Shown here piece by piece: positions 7,548 through 17,005 of a DNA stretch of 64,000 nt. The position numbers and the translations under genes are program-made. Origin of the DNA: GCA-2709075 sp038146865 (GTDB lineage: Bacteria > Pseudomonadota > Alphaproteobacteria > MPNO01 > UBA2964); contig JAYQSL010000007.1 of the NCBI GenBank assembly GCA_038146865.1, forward strand, positions 496,001 to 560,000. The letters are read 5' to 3'. Within the stretch, counting starts at the first letter, position 1. Each line of letters begins with the position of its first letter. Under the pieces are notes generated by a model. That model was not told the origin of the DNA. It was given only the letters and a program-made list of their open reading frames with translations, and searched no databases.

Positions 7548-8832
7548 GACCAGATCTCCCATCTGCAATCACCCGCCACCCAATGTCGCGCCGGAAAAAA
7601 CCCTCTGGCCAGTCGATAGAGTCCAGTGCTTGATACGCGTTCTCATGGGCGGCGGCTATGTTATCCCCCATAGCCGCTACCCCCAGAACTCTGCCTCCAT
7701 TGGCAATCAAGTCGCCGTTTTCATTTCTAAGCGTTCCAGCATGAAATATCTTTACATTATCAGAGTGAGCAATGGGATCGGTCTTCTTTATTATACTGCC
7801 CCCCGTGTAGGAGCCTGGATACCCCCGTGCAGCCATCACAACGATCATTGCGGCTTCTTCATACCACCTTAAATCAAAACCATTTAATACGCCGTCATGG
7901 GAGGCGATGAGCGCTGGTAAAATATCCGACTTCAAGCGCATCATGAGAACCTGGCATTCAGGGTCGCCAAACCTTACATTATACTCCAACAGCCTTGGTT
8001 CACCATTCTGGATCATTAGACCCGCGTAGAGAATGCCTTTGAAAGGCGCACCTTCTGAGGCCATACCTTTAATTGTAGGCTCAATAATCTCAAGCATAAC
8101 CTTATGAGCGACCTTTTCAGTAACGACGGGTGCGGGGGAATAAGCTCCCATTCCACCCGTATTCGGGCCGGTGTCGCCCTCTCCGACCCTTTTGTGATCT
8201 TGTGCAGAGGCAAGTGGCAAAGCGGTTTTTCCATCGCATAAAGCAAAAAAGCTTGCCTCTTCCCCTGGTAAGAATTCCTCAATTATAATTTCCGATCCAG
8301 CTTCCCCAAAAAGGCCTTGCTCAAGCATTTCCTCTATCGCCCGGTTGGCTTCTTCCATCGTATCCGCAATCATTACACCTTTCCCGGCGGCTAAGCCGTC
8401 TGCTTTGACGACGATGGGTCCTTCAAGGGACTTGGCAAAATTGCGCGCAGAAGCGGCGTCTTTAAATCGACCATAGGCAGCGGTTGGAATATTATGTCGG
8501 GCGCAAAAATCTTTCATGAAGCCTTTTGATCCCTCGAGCTTTGCAGCTATCTGATTTGGACCGAAGTATTTAACACCAATTTTTGTGAGATGGTCCCCAA
8601 GGCCTGCCACCAGCGTTACTTCTGGTCCAATTACTACAAATTCAACAGAATTCTCTTTAACAAAGCTGATCAAACCGGGGATATCATCTGACGCTAGCGC
8701 GACGCATTCCGCTTCTTCTGCTATGCCAGCATTGCCAGGGGCGCACCACAGTCGTGTTACCAGCGGGGATCCAGCAATTGCCCAACAGAGAGCGTGCTCA
8801 CGTCCACCATTGCCGATTACTAGTACCCTCAT
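7537..8832 (-). CDS. purD: Phosphoribosylamine-glycine ligase
   Basis: Second step of de novo purine synthesis: ATP-dependent joining of glycine to 5-phosphoribosylamine. The 431-residue protein begins with the family's MRVLVIGNGGREHAL and contains the ATP-grasp core, including VVKADGLAAGKGV, the DHKRVGEGDTGPNTGGMGAYSP loop region and the NVRFGDPECQ motif near the metal site. The start at 8832 has GGAGAG a few nt upstream; a start 15 nt earlier is less well placed. It is divergent from xseA (69 bp apart) and coupled to the degenerate SDR downstream. Confidence 0.97.
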   Translation of the reverse strand: MRVLVIGNGGREHALCWAIAGSPLVTRLWCAPGNAGIAEEAECVALASDDIPGLISFVKENSVEFVVIGPEVTLVAGLGDHLTKIGVKYFGPNQIAAKLEGSKGFMKDFCARHNIPTAAYGRFKDAASARNFAKSLEGPIVVKADGLAAGKGVMIADTMEEANRAIEEMLEQGLFGEAGSEIIIEEFLPGEEASFFALCDGKTALPLASAQDHKRVGEGDTGPNTGGMGAYSPAPVVTEKVAHKVMLEIIEPTIKGMASEGAPFKGILYAGLMIQNGEPRLLEYNVRFGDPECQVLMMRLKSDILPALIASHDGVLNGFDLRWYEEAAMIVVMAARGYPGSYTGGSIIKKTDPIAHSDNVKIFHAGTLRNENGDLIANGGRVLGVAAMGDNIAAAHENAYQALDSIDWPEGFFRRDIGWRVIADGRSGHEY

Positions 8833-8901
8833 GCTAAGCTCTCCCAATTTACATAAAAGCTATCTTGGACTTAATGTAAGTGAACATCGGTCTAACACAG
8901 A

Positions 8902-10437
8902 ATGCGAGTCGATATGACAGAACCCGATCTGCAAACCAGAGAAAAACTAGGCTCAGAGCACAATATTTCTGAGCTTTCCGTTGGAGATGTTGCACGGGCT
9001 ATAAAGCGCACGCTAGAAACCGAATTTGGGCGCATTCGAATTAGAGGTGAAATATCCAGGCCAAATTACCATAGCTCTGGCCATCTTTATTTTACACTTA
9101 AAGATCAAGAAGCAGTCATAGATGGTGTTTGTTGGCGAGGAACGGTTGAAAAGTTATCTTTAACGCTTGAGGAAGGGATGGAGGTTGTATGTACTGGCCG
9201 GATCTCTTCTTATGCACGAAGTTCGAAGTATCAAATTGTAATTGAGGCGGTTGAGCTCGCTGGAGAAGGGGCGCTCCTAAAGCTGCTAGAAGAGCGGCGA
9301 AAAAAGCTCACAGATGAAGGTTTATTTTCTGATCAAAAAAAGAAAAAGCTTCCGTTCCTTCCCGAGGTAATAGGCGTTGTTACGTCTCCTTCGGGTGCCG
9401 TAATTAGAGACATCCTTCACCGGTTAACAGCGCGGTTTCCCCAACGGGTTTTATTATGGCCCGTTCCCGTTCAAGGAGACGGGGCTGCCCAAGAAATAGC
9501 TAGTGCTGTTTCCGGTTTTAATAGACTGTTGGACAACGAAAATACTCCGAGACCGGATTTGATAATTGTTGCGCGGGGAGGTGGAAGCCTTGAAGACTTG
9601 TGGTGTTTTAATGAAGAGAGTGTTGTTCGAGCAGTGGCGAACTCCGACATACCGGTGATATCAGGTGTCGGGCACGAGACTGATGTAACTTTGATTGATT
9701 TCGCTGCAGATTTAAGGGCGCCGACTCCGACTGCTGCTGCTGAGTTGGCAGTGCCAGTTCGGGCCGAACTAACGGCTCAGGTGTTGGATTTAATGACCCG
9801 GTCGGTTAGCGCAATGGGGCGCGTCCAGCAGTCTTTTCAGCTTCAAGTCGATGCAAGCTCTCGGGGTCTCACAAAGCCGGAATTTTTTATTTCTGAGGCA
9901 CAGCAGAGCCTAGATGTCTGTTCAGATAGGCTCAGCCTAACCACTTCTATTCTTTTTCAGAGATTGAGTGATCGTGTTGAAACAGTTTCAGCAAAAATCC
10001 TGCACCCCCGAGAGTTCCTGAATGCCCTGGACGAACGATTGATACGGTTCCGTGAAAAGCTCGAATCTGGTGCGCAGATTGTGTTGGATGCGCGTTATCA
10101 AAAGCTTCGTGGATTAGATTATACAACTCGATCCTCGATGGCAGTCCAAAGATTATTAGAAAAATGGCAAAATATCTTGGTGAGTAATGGAAAGTTGCTC
10201 GTGAGCTATTCTTACAAGGATGTTTTAAAACGTGGATTTGCGTTGATAAGAGCAAGCGATGGAAAGCCTATAAAGCTCGCTAACACTCTAAAAACCCGAG
10301 AAAAAATCTCGATCGAATTTTTTGATGGGGTAAAGGAAGCCTCAGTCATGGGGGGTGGGACCAAAAATATCAGTAACAAGGAGAGAGACCGGAGGCAAAA
10401 GAAGGAACATCAATCTGACCAGGGGACGCTTCTTTGA
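8902..10437 (+). CDS. xseA: Exodeoxyribonuclease VII large subunit
   Basis: Large subunit of exonuclease VII, which degrades single-stranded DNA in both directions with the small subunit XseB (not in this window). The 511-residue chain has an N-terminal OB-fold (about 20-120: the VRGEISRPNYHSSGHLYFTLKD region) and the catalytic domain with GVVTSPSGAVIRDI, VARGGGSLEDLWCFN and the GVGHETDVTLIDFAADLRAPTPTAAAE motif, then a coiled C-terminal part and a final domain ending in a basic tail. Translation of the following peptidase gene is coupled by a TTGA overlap. Confidence 0.96.
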   Translation: MRVDMTEPDLQTREKLGSEHNISELSVGDVARAIKRTLETEFGRIRIRGEISRPNYHSSGHLYFTLKDQEAVIDGVCWRGTVEKLSLTLEEGMEVVCTGRISSYARSSKYQIVIEAVELAGEGALLKLLEERRKKLTDEGLFSDQKKKKLPFLPEVIGVVTSPSGAVIRDILHRLTARFPQRVLLWPVPVQGDGAAQEIASAVSGFNRLLDNENTPRPDLIIVARGGGSLEDLWCFNEESVVRAVANSDIPVISGVGHETDVTLIDFAADLRAPTPTAAAELAVPVRAELTAQVLDLMTRSVSAMGRVQQSFQLQVDASSRGLTKPEFFISEAQQSLDVCSDRLSLTTSILFQRLSDRVETVSAKILHPREFLNALDERLIRFREKLESGAQIVLDARYQKLRGLDYTTRSSMAVQRLLEKWQNILVSNGKLLVSYSYKDVLKRGFALIRASDGKPIKLANTLKTREKISIEFFDGVKEASVMGGGTKNISNKERDRRQKKEHQSDQGTLL

Positions 10438-11240
10438 GAGCACTGTTCGTTTTCCTAATTTTGATATTGCCAATTAGGCATGTTGTTGCTTTTGAGATAA
10501 GAGGGCAACTCCAACCTGGAGGGCTTGTTCATGTTCAATTAGAACCTGGTTCCTCTGCCAGATTAAACGGTAATCAATTATCGGTTTCCCGCGATGGACT
10601 TCTGGTTTTTGGGTTTGGCCGTGATGCTTCAGTCGATCAAGTGCTTGAAATCAAGGAGCCAAATGGATCGACAAAAAAGAAAATTTTAACTTTGCAAAAA
10701 CGAAATTACAAAGTTCAAAAAATTCATGGTTTGCCCAAAAATAAAGTGATCCCACCAATTGTTCAAATAAAGCGAATTGCTAGTGAGAGGCAGTTAATAA
10801 GTAAGGCGCGAAACAAGCAGACCAATAGACGAGATTTCTTGGAAGGTTTTTCTTGGCCTACTAGAGGCAGGATCAGTGGTGTTTTTGGAAGCCAAAGAGT
10901 TTTAAATGGTGTGCCTCGTTCGCCACACTATGGGGTAGATATTGCTGCACCGATAGGAACCGCAGTGCGTGCTGCGTCGAGTGGTATTATTTCTCTAGCT
11001 CACGAGGACATGTTTTTCACAGGAAAAACCATTTTGGTAGATCATGGTTTTGGAGTTTCAACGATCTACGTCCATCTCTCAGAAATCACAGTCAGGGTTG
11101 GTCAACGAGTTGAAAAGGGTCAATTAGTGGGTCGTGTCGGGATGACTGGACGGGCGACAGGACCCCACCTTCATTGGGGTCTGAGCTGGGGTCAAGTTAA
11201 GTTAGACCCTCAGCTTGTTGTATCTCCCATGGACAATTAG
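10434..11240 (+). CDS. M23-family zinc metallopeptidase, secreted
   Basis: A 268-residue periplasmic or envelope peptidase of the LytM/M23 family, probably an endopeptidase acting on peptidoglycan cross-links or an activator of amidases. A hydrophobic N-terminus (1-19) is a likely signal peptide. Zinc ligands and catalytic histidines are visible: His165 and Asp169 in PHYGVD, His214, and His245/His247 in HLHW. All are present, so it should be active. An N-terminal all-beta segment (20-110) precedes the peptidase domain. The start is TTG overlapping the xseA stop by 4 nt. Confidence 0.9.
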   Translation: MRALFVFLILILPIRHVVAFEIRGQLQPGGLVHVQLEPGSSARLNGNQLSVSRDGLLVFGFGRDASVDQVLEIKEPNGSTKKKILTLQKRNYKVQKIHGLPKNKVIPPIVQIKRIASERQLISKARNKQTNRRDFLEGFSWPTRGRISGVFGSQRVLNGVPRSPHYGVDIAAPIGTAVRAASSGIISLAHEDMFFTGKTILVDHGFGVSTIYVHLSEITVRVGQRVEKGQLVGRVGMTGRATGPHLHWGLSWGQVKLDPQLVVSPMDN

Positions 11241-12160
11241 TTCATATAATCTTGATTATTAGGCCATCGGTTATGGAGCCAGAACCATTGATCAGGGCGT
11301 TCTATAATCCAATCTTCGAGTGTTTCGTTAACCTTAGTCATCATTAATTCAAGATCCTTTTTTCGATCACCAGTTTTTTCATGGGATAACGGCGGAAATA
11401 CGGTTACCCTGAAGCAGCATCCCTTAATGCGCTCAAGACGAATTGGAATGGCGGGGCAATTATACTTAAGTGCAAGTGCTGCTAGGGCCGGAGCGGTCAT
11501 CACGTCTCTCCCAAAAAACGGCACTGCTATTCCGTCATTCATTTTTTGGTCAACCAGCATACTAATGGATTTACCATTTTTCATTAACTGAATGATCCTT
11601 CGGGCGCCTGCCGGTCCTTTGGGTATCAGATCGCTATCTTTTTGGCGCCGGACGTATCGAACCAAAAGATCTACGATTGGATTATTGGCGGCTCGATACA
11701 CGGCAGCGGTGGGTACACCTAATTCCCTTAAAATTAATGGCAATAACTCCCAATTGGCAAAGTGACCAGAAAAGTAAATTACCGGTTGTCCATCATTTTG
11801 AAATTTCGTCAAATATTCGCGATTTATAACCTCAAGTTGATCTGTTCTTGACCAACGCGCAATATGCCTGATGTGTGCCATTTCTCCGATCACCCGTCCA
11901 AGATTCTCCCACATGCCGATAATTGAGTGTGAAATGGTTTTTTGATCGAGATCCTTTAAGGCATGGCTCATATTTTTCAGAGCACGTTTATTTATACCGA
12001 GCCTTGGACCAATTTTCCGACCGAGATAACCGCCAACATTGGAGGCATTAATAGGGGTTAGACATGAGAAAACTAAGAACAAAAGCAACAAACCAATGGC
12101 TTCAAAAGGGTATATCAGGAAGCGCATAAATTGGCTCAATTTTGATCTAGGTTTGCTCAT
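11237..12160 (-). CDS. Lipid A biosynthesis acyltransferase (LpxL/HtrB family)
   Basis: Inner-membrane late acyltransferase that adds a secondary fatty acyl chain to Kdo-lipid A. The 307-residue protein has an N-terminal membrane anchor (about 15-38) and the catalytic His133-x4-Glu138 motif in SGHFANWELL, followed by the KGPAGARR and VDQKMNDGIAVPFFG stretches typical of the family. It overlaps lpxK by 4 nt (start 12160, lpxK stop 12157) and ends 4 nt into the converging M23 gene. It is the last gene of the minus-strand lipid A/Kdo run starting at msbA. Whether it is LpxL or LpxM-like in chain specificity cannot be told. Confidence 0.93.
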   Translation of the reverse strand: MSKPRSKLSQFMRFLIYPFEAIGLLLLFLVFSCLTPINASNVGGYLGRKIGPRLGINKRALKNMSHALKDLDQKTISHSIIGMWENLGRVIGEMAHIRHIARWSRTDQLEVINREYLTKFQNDGQPVIYFSGHFANWELLPLILRELGVPTAAVYRAANNPIVDLLVRYVRRQKDSDLIPKGPAGARRIIQLMKNGKSISMLVDQKMNDGIAVPFFGRDVMTAPALAALALKYNCPAIPIRLERIKGCCFRVTVFPPLSHEKTGDRKKDLELMMTKVNETLEDWIIERPDQWFWLHNRWPNNQDYMN

Positions 12161-13116
12161 TTAAAAAGTCCGTTTAACGCTTGATCGATTATTCCTGGGT
12201 CTTCCCAAACTAATTTTATCGGAACCTTCTTGATTAGTTGCTGGAATTCTGGGGGGAGGCGCACGTAATCTTTCTCTGTTGTAAAAAGGTCCGATGCTAC
12301 TTCCGAAGCTTGAAGAAGAAGATTTTCTATTTCCATTTTTGAAAAACAGTGATGATCGGGGAAACTTTTTTTGAGAATTAAGTCTGCTCCCATTTCTCTT
12401 AATGTTTGAAAAAACTTTTCTGGCCTACCGATTCCTGCAAAAGCTGCCACTTTTCTATCACTTAAATCCAGAGGCTTTTCGGGAAGGATTTCTGCATTTG
12501 CAATGGGTAAGGTAAGTGTCTGGCTTATCAACCCAAGATCTTTTCCAATAATAACTGCAGTATCTGCCCTGTCACATCCATCCCTAAGATGCTCACGCAT
12601 AGGCCCAGCCGGAAAGATGCGCCCGTTACCAATTCCGTAAGGACCATCAAACACGAGAAATGAATAATCTTTAAAGAGGCCCGGATTTTGAAAACCGTCG
12701 TCCATAATAATACAGGTGGCTCCCTCAGCGCAGGCTCGTTTAGCTGCCGTGACTCGATCTTTATTTACCCAAACCGGAGCAAACTTTGCTAATAGAAGAG
12801 GTTCATCTCCTACGTCGTTGATGTCATGTTTTGTAAGGTCAACTTTCATAGTTGACGCGTTCTTTCGACCGTACCCGCGAGATAAAAAATGAGGATTCTG
12901 TCCGCTTGCAACAAGTTTTTCGCAGATAGAAATCGCCACCGTGGTTTTACCTGTCCCACCCATAGTCAGATTACCAATGCAAATAACGGGAATTGGGGCT
13001 TTCCAAGAACGAACTCTACTGCGGGCCCCTTTGCTGATGGTGTTATATAACCAGGAGGCAGGTATTAAGGAATTAGATAGTAAGCCGCATTTTGTCCAAA
13101 AATCAGGTTTTTGCAT
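12157..13116 (-). CDS. lpxK: Tetraacyldisaccharide 4'-kinase
   Basis: Phosphorylates the 4' position of the tetraacyldisaccharide lipid A precursor at the inner membrane. The 319-residue protein has an N-terminal membrane-associated helix, the P-loop GGTGKTT (about 52-58) after VICIGNLTM, the LSRGYGR segment, the DDGFQNP motif with the catalytic Asp pair, and the late FTTEKDYVRLP motif. Its ATG directly follows the waaA stop with no gap, and it overlaps the acyltransferase by 4 nt, so the three genes form one translational unit. Confidence 0.96.
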   Translation of the reverse strand: MQKPDFWTKCGLLSNSLIPASWLYNTISKGARSRVRSWKAPIPVICIGNLTMGGTGKTTVAISICEKLVASGQNPHFLSRGYGRKNASTMKVDLTKHDINDVGDEPLLLAKFAPVWVNKDRVTAAKRACAEGATCIIMDDGFQNPGLFKDYSFLVFDGPYGIGNGRIFPAGPMREHLRDGCDRADTAVIIGKDLGLISQTLTLPIANAEILPEKPLDLSDRKVAAFAGIGRPEKFFQTLREMGADLILKKSFPDHHCFSKMEIENLLLQASEVASDLFTTEKDYVRLPPEFQQLIKKVPIKLVWEDPGIIDQALNGLFK

Positions 13117-14394
13117 CTATTTTTCTTGAATTGCAATCTCAACAATTGGCAAAAGTTGATCCCCAATGTTCTCAAGTATTTCCATCTGGCTTACCACTAT
13201 TTTCTTTGCTGCATCAGTCTGTGATTTTCGGGTTGATGCATTAATAAGTAATGAATAAACGGCGTCGACTAGGGCTGCAGGCGTATCTATCCGCACGGCG
13301 GCCGCAGTGCGAACCATTTCACAAGTTATTTCATTAAAATTCTCTGTATAAGGACCAAAGATTACAGCGCTCCCAAGTTTAGCAGCCTCCAGTATATTTT
13401 GCCCACCATGAGGAATCAGAGACCCTCCAATAAATGAAACTGGTGCAATTCGATAAAAAACTCCCAGTTCACCAATAGTGTCGGCAATATAAATGTCTGT
13501 ATTAGGCCTTAACTCCGTGCCTCGCGATCTAAGTTGTCCTGTAAGCCCCTGGTTAGCAGCCAGTTCGGCTATGAAGTCCCCCCTTATGGGGTGTCTGGGG
13601 GCTATAATGGTTAATAATTTGGGCAGCTGGTCGGATAAAATCTTATGGGTATTGATAATAAATTCTTCTTCTCCAGGATGGGTGCTGGCGGCTAACCAGG
13701 TGGGACGATCCGCGATAGAATCTTTTAACTCAGTGACTAATTGGGTTTCCGCTGGAAGGGGATCTGCTGCGTATTTGAGATTGCCTAACATTTGGACATT
13801 GGCTGCACCTAATGTTCTTAAATTTTTCATGTCGGTGTGGCTTTGGGCTAAACAAAGTCTGAAGCCTTTCAGAAGACTGGCGATTGTGCCTGGAAACCTG
13901 GACCAATTCTTTAATGAGCGAAGGGATATTCTTCCATTTACCAGGACCATAGGAATGTCTCTGGACTCGGTAAGTTTTATCAAGTTGGGCCAGAACTCAG
14001 ACTCTACCCACAGCGCCAAACTCGGTTGCCAATGGTCTAGAAATGAGTCCACCCATTGAGGGCGGTCAACGGGCACAAACTGATGTATGGCATTCTTTGG
14101 CAGCCGTTTGGAGAGCATCTTAGCCGAAGTAACCGTTCCCGTTGTGATTAAAAAGTTACACTTTTCGTAACGACGATGTAGGAGTTCAATAAGAGGTAAT
14201 ATCGAAAGAGACTCACCTAGGCTCGCCGCGTGGATCCATATCAGGCTGCCCTTTGGTCTTTCTTTCGAAGGTTTTCCTTTACGTTCCTCAATTCTTGTTG
14301 GGTCCTCTTTTCCTTCCCGACATCTTTTTTTAATAACATAATCAATAACGGGCTTTCCTAAAGTTGCTGCTGCTCTATAGATTGAAAGGACCAT
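13117..14394 (-). CDS. waaA: 3-deoxy-D-manno-octulosonic acid (Kdo) transferase
   Basis: Transfers Kdo from CMP-Kdo to lipid IV-A, the first step of LPS core assembly. The 425-residue protein has the N-terminal GT-B domain with IHAASLGES (catalytic Glu region), followed by LWVESEFWPNL, the HPGEEE linker and the C-terminal GGSLIPHGGQNILEAA donor-binding motif. An N-terminal hydrophobic anchor is short. It lies between the DUF374 acyltransferase gene (16 nt upstream) and lpxK (directly adjacent). Confidence 0.96.
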   Translation of the reverse strand: MVLSIYRAAATLGKPVIDYVIKKRCREGKEDPTRIEERKGKPSKERPKGSLIWIHAASLGESLSILPLIELLHRRYEKCNFLITTGTVTSAKMLSKRLPKNAIHQFVPVDRPQWVDSFLDHWQPSLALWVESEFWPNLIKLTESRDIPMVLVNGRISLRSLKNWSRFPGTIASLLKGFRLCLAQSHTDMKNLRTLGAANVQMLGNLKYAADPLPAETQLVTELKDSIADRPTWLAASTHPGEEEFIINTHKILSDQLPKLLTIIAPRHPIRGDFIAELAANQGLTGQLRSRGTELRPNTDIYIADTIGELGVFYRIAPVSFIGGSLIPHGGQNILEAAKLGSAVIFGPYTENFNEITCEMVRTAAAVRIDTPAALVDAVYSLLINASTRKSQTDAAKKIVVSQMEILENIGDQLLPIVEIAIQEK

Positions 14395-14410
14395 TCTTTA
14401 TCGGACCGAG

Positions 14411-15112
14411 CTATGGCTTTTTTTGGGGCTGGATCAGATTTCTCCCCAAGCGAGTGTCAAGTTCTGCTGTCATCTCATTTAGCGTAGTCTCAAGAGCAAT
14501 GGTTAATTTAGCTATTTTTTCTTTTCCAGCGTCTTTTGGGACATAAATGGGCCGGCCCCATAAAAAGATACCTGTGGTAAAGGGAAGAGGTATCATTAGT
14601 CGGTCCCAACTTGATGCTATAAAAGCTGATTTGGCGGAGAGGGCTAAGGGTATAATTGGTGCTCCTGAGAGACGGGACGCCTCGACGATACCTTTACCAG
14701 CCCTCATCCTCGGCCCTTGCGGTCCATCTGGAGTGATTCCGACTACTTCTCCCCGATGAATCGTCCGAATGACTTTTCTCAGGGCAGAGCTACCTCCCTT
14801 TGTGGAAGACCCAGGCAATGTATTAATTCCGAAGGGAGCCACGGCTCTGGAGATTAACAACCCGTCTCGGTGCTCGGAAATCATTATATTAACGGGATTT
14901 TCAAACCGCCATGCGTGAACAAACATTCCGAGCCGCCCATGCCAGAAAGCGATGATAAAGGGTTTTTTATTCTTCAGCATCTCAGAAGGAATTTCTTTGG
15001 ACTCTACTCGCCACCTTACGGTTATCTTTGCGAGGCACAGGTAGGCTGTAATTGTGCATCGGAGAAGCACTTGAATAAGATCTGTCCTCAGGACGTTTTT
15101 GGCAAAAGCCAT
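14411..15112 (-). CDS. DUF374 lysophospholipid/lipid A-type acyltransferase
   Basis: A 233-residue membrane-associated protein of the DUF374 family, distantly related to glycerolipid and LpxL acyltransferases. A hydrophobic N-terminus is followed by AFWHGRLGMF, the HxxxxD-like acyltransferase box seen in this family, and the GVTPDGPQGPRMRAGKG stretch that is its hallmark. Gene order msbA-DUF374-waaA-lpxK is common in alphaproteobacteria and implies a role in lipid A or LPS assembly; the acyl acceptor has not been defined by anything visible here. It starts 3 nt after the msbA stop. Confidence 0.9.
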   Translation of the reverse strand: MAFAKNVLRTDLIQVLLRCTITAYLCLAKITVRWRVESKEIPSEMLKNKKPFIIAFWHGRLGMFVHAWRFENPVNIMISEHRDGLLISRAVAPFGINTLPGSSTKGGSSALRKVIRTIHRGEVVGITPDGPQGPRMRAGKGIVEASRLSGAPIIPLALSAKSAFIASSWDRLMIPLPFTTGIFLWGRPIYVPKDAGKEKIAKLTIALETTLNEMTAELDTRLGRNLIQPQKKP

Positions 15113-15115
15113 TAT

Positions 15116-16939
15116 TTACCCGTTTTCTCTCTGATCGGCAGGACTTCGCGCAGATTGTTGCTCTGCAAACTGAAGCGCATAAAGCCTGGAATAGGCGCCC
15201 TTGCGCTTTAAAAGCTCTGAATGGGTCCCAGTTTCAATAATTTTTCCATTTTCCATTACATAAATTCTATCTGCATTCACAACGGTTGATAAACGATGGG
15301 CTATAACGATTGTGGTGCGGTCTTCGGTGAGCACCGTCAGAGCATTCTGAACTAAACGTTCAGTCTCTGTATCTAAGGCAGATGTGGCCTCATCAAGCAA
15401 AAGGATAGGGGCGTCTTTTAGCATGGCTCGGGCAATCGCAATCCTCTGCTGCTGCCCGCCCGAGAGCTTAAGTCCACGCCCCCCAACATGCGTATCGTAT
15501 CCCGCCGATAAGGTTTGAATGAAGTCGTGAGCATCTGCAGCTTTGGCCGCTGCAATAATTTCTTCGTCCAACGCATTGGCTTTTCCATACGCGATATTTT
15601 CGCGCACCGTATCGTCGAATAGAGATATATCCTGGGTGACCAAAGCAATATTGGAACGAAGACTTGCTAAGGTAAGAGACTTGATATCAATGCCATCGAC
15701 TAAAATCCTCCCTTTTTGACAGTCATAAAATCTTGGGATCAGATTAAGGATCGTAGATTTACCCGCTCCTGACGGCCCCACCAAAGCAACGGTTTCCCCT
15801 TGCGATATTTCGAAAGTAACACCTGAAAGAGCTTTCTGATTAGAGTCGTAACCAAAATGAACGTTTTCAAATTTTATAGACCCGAAGGATTTTCCCAATA
15901 TTTTTGCGCCTTTAGCATCCTTGATTTGAGGTTCGGTATCGATAAGTTGAAAAATACGATCAGCGGCTGCTAATCCATTCTGGAGGTTGGCGTTTAAAGT
16001 TGCCAGCCTCTTCATTGGCTCATATGCAAGTAGAAGGGCAGTAATAAATGAGAAGAATGTACCAGGTGTTGTCGTTCCCTCGAGGACTTGAGTTCCACCG
16101 TAGAGAATCACGGCAGCGATAGCCAAACCGCCCAATGTTTCCATTATGGGGTGAAATGCAGAACGGACTTTTGCTGCCCGTTGCACGAGGTTAAAGATGG
16201 TCTCTACCGCAGCGCCCGCCCGATTTATCTCGTAATTTTCCATGCCATACGCCCTTACATGTCGGGCCCCTCTGAAAGTTTCATCAAGCAAAGTGGTTAG
16301 TTGCCCAAATTCTTCCTGAGTATTCGCAGAAATTCGCCTTATTCGGCCTCCCAATCTGACAATTGGATAAATCGCAAGAGGAAAGACAAAGAATGCGATG
16401 ATGGCTAAGAGCCAATCACGTTGAAACATCACCGCTACTAAGAAGATAACCGTGAGAGAATCTCGCGCTATACCGGTAAGCGCATCAGAGACCGCTGAAC
16501 GCAAAAGATTCGCATCATTATTAATTCTCGAGATTATTCGACCAGTCGAAGTCGCGTTAAAGTACGCCACATCTGTTTTCATTAGATGGGCATACATCTG
16601 CAATTGCACAGTCGATATTATCCTCTGGCCGATATGGTTCATCGTGACAGATTGTCCGTAGGTAGCCATCCCTTTCATAATTGCAACTGTCAATATAATT
16701 AGAGGAATTAGCCACAGCATTGTTTGGTCACGTTCTAGAAAGACTTTGTCTAACATCGGCTGCATCAACCAAGCGTTAGTCGCAGTTGCTCCCGCTACGA
16801 TCCCCATGCAAATGATTGCAAAAGCAAGGCGGCGGAAATGTGGCCGCACCTGCTCTTTGACCAACCTAGATACAAGCATCGCTGTCGATCTATCGCGGCG
16901 GAGTTCTGGGGTAACTTGAACTTCTTTTTCTTCGGTCAT
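15116..16939 (-). CDS. msbA: Lipid A export ABC transporter, fused permease/ATPase (MsbA type)
   Basis: Flips lipid A-core from the inner to the outer leaflet of the cytoplasmic membrane. From ATG 16939 it is 607 aa: a six-helix ABC type IV exporter domain (about 30-325) and an ATPase domain with Walker A GPSGAGKST, Q-loop, signature LSGGQQQR, Walker B ILLLDEATSALD and switch His in IVIAHRLSTV. The frame also allows a start 27 nt earlier (16966), but the inner ATG is preceded by a purine-rich GAGGAAGAG. The neighbours (DUF374, waaA, lpxK, lpxL-like) support MsbA over a generic multidrug exporter. Confidence 0.93.
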   Translation of the reverse strand: MTEEKEVQVTPELRRDRSTAMLVSRLVKEQVRPHFRRLAFAIICMGIVAGATATNAWLMQPMLDKVFLERDQTMLWLIPLIILTVAIMKGMATYGQSVTMNHIGQRIISTVQLQMYAHLMKTDVAYFNATSTGRIISRINNDANLLRSAVSDALTGIARDSLTVIFLVAVMFQRDWLLAIIAFFVFPLAIYPIVRLGGRIRRISANTQEEFGQLTTLLDETFRGARHVRAYGMENYEINRAGAAVETIFNLVQRAAKVRSAFHPIMETLGGLAIAAVILYGGTQVLEGTTTPGTFFSFITALLLAYEPMKRLATLNANLQNGLAAADRIFQLIDTEPQIKDAKGAKILGKSFGSIKFENVHFGYDSNQKALSGVTFEISQGETVALVGPSGAGKSTILNLIPRFYDCQKGRILVDGIDIKSLTLASLRSNIALVTQDISLFDDTVRENIAYGKANALDEEIIAAAKAADAHDFIQTLSAGYDTHVGGRGLKLSGGQQQRIAIARAMLKDAPILLLDEATSALDTETERLVQNALTVLTEDRTTIVIAHRLSTVVNADRIYVMENGKIIETGTHSELLKRKGAYSRLYALQFAEQQSARSPADQRENG

Positions 16940-17005
16940 AGGCCTTGGCTCTTCCTCGGCCAACATATCATGCAGCCAATGACCGGCAAAATCTCTAAAG
17001 CAATA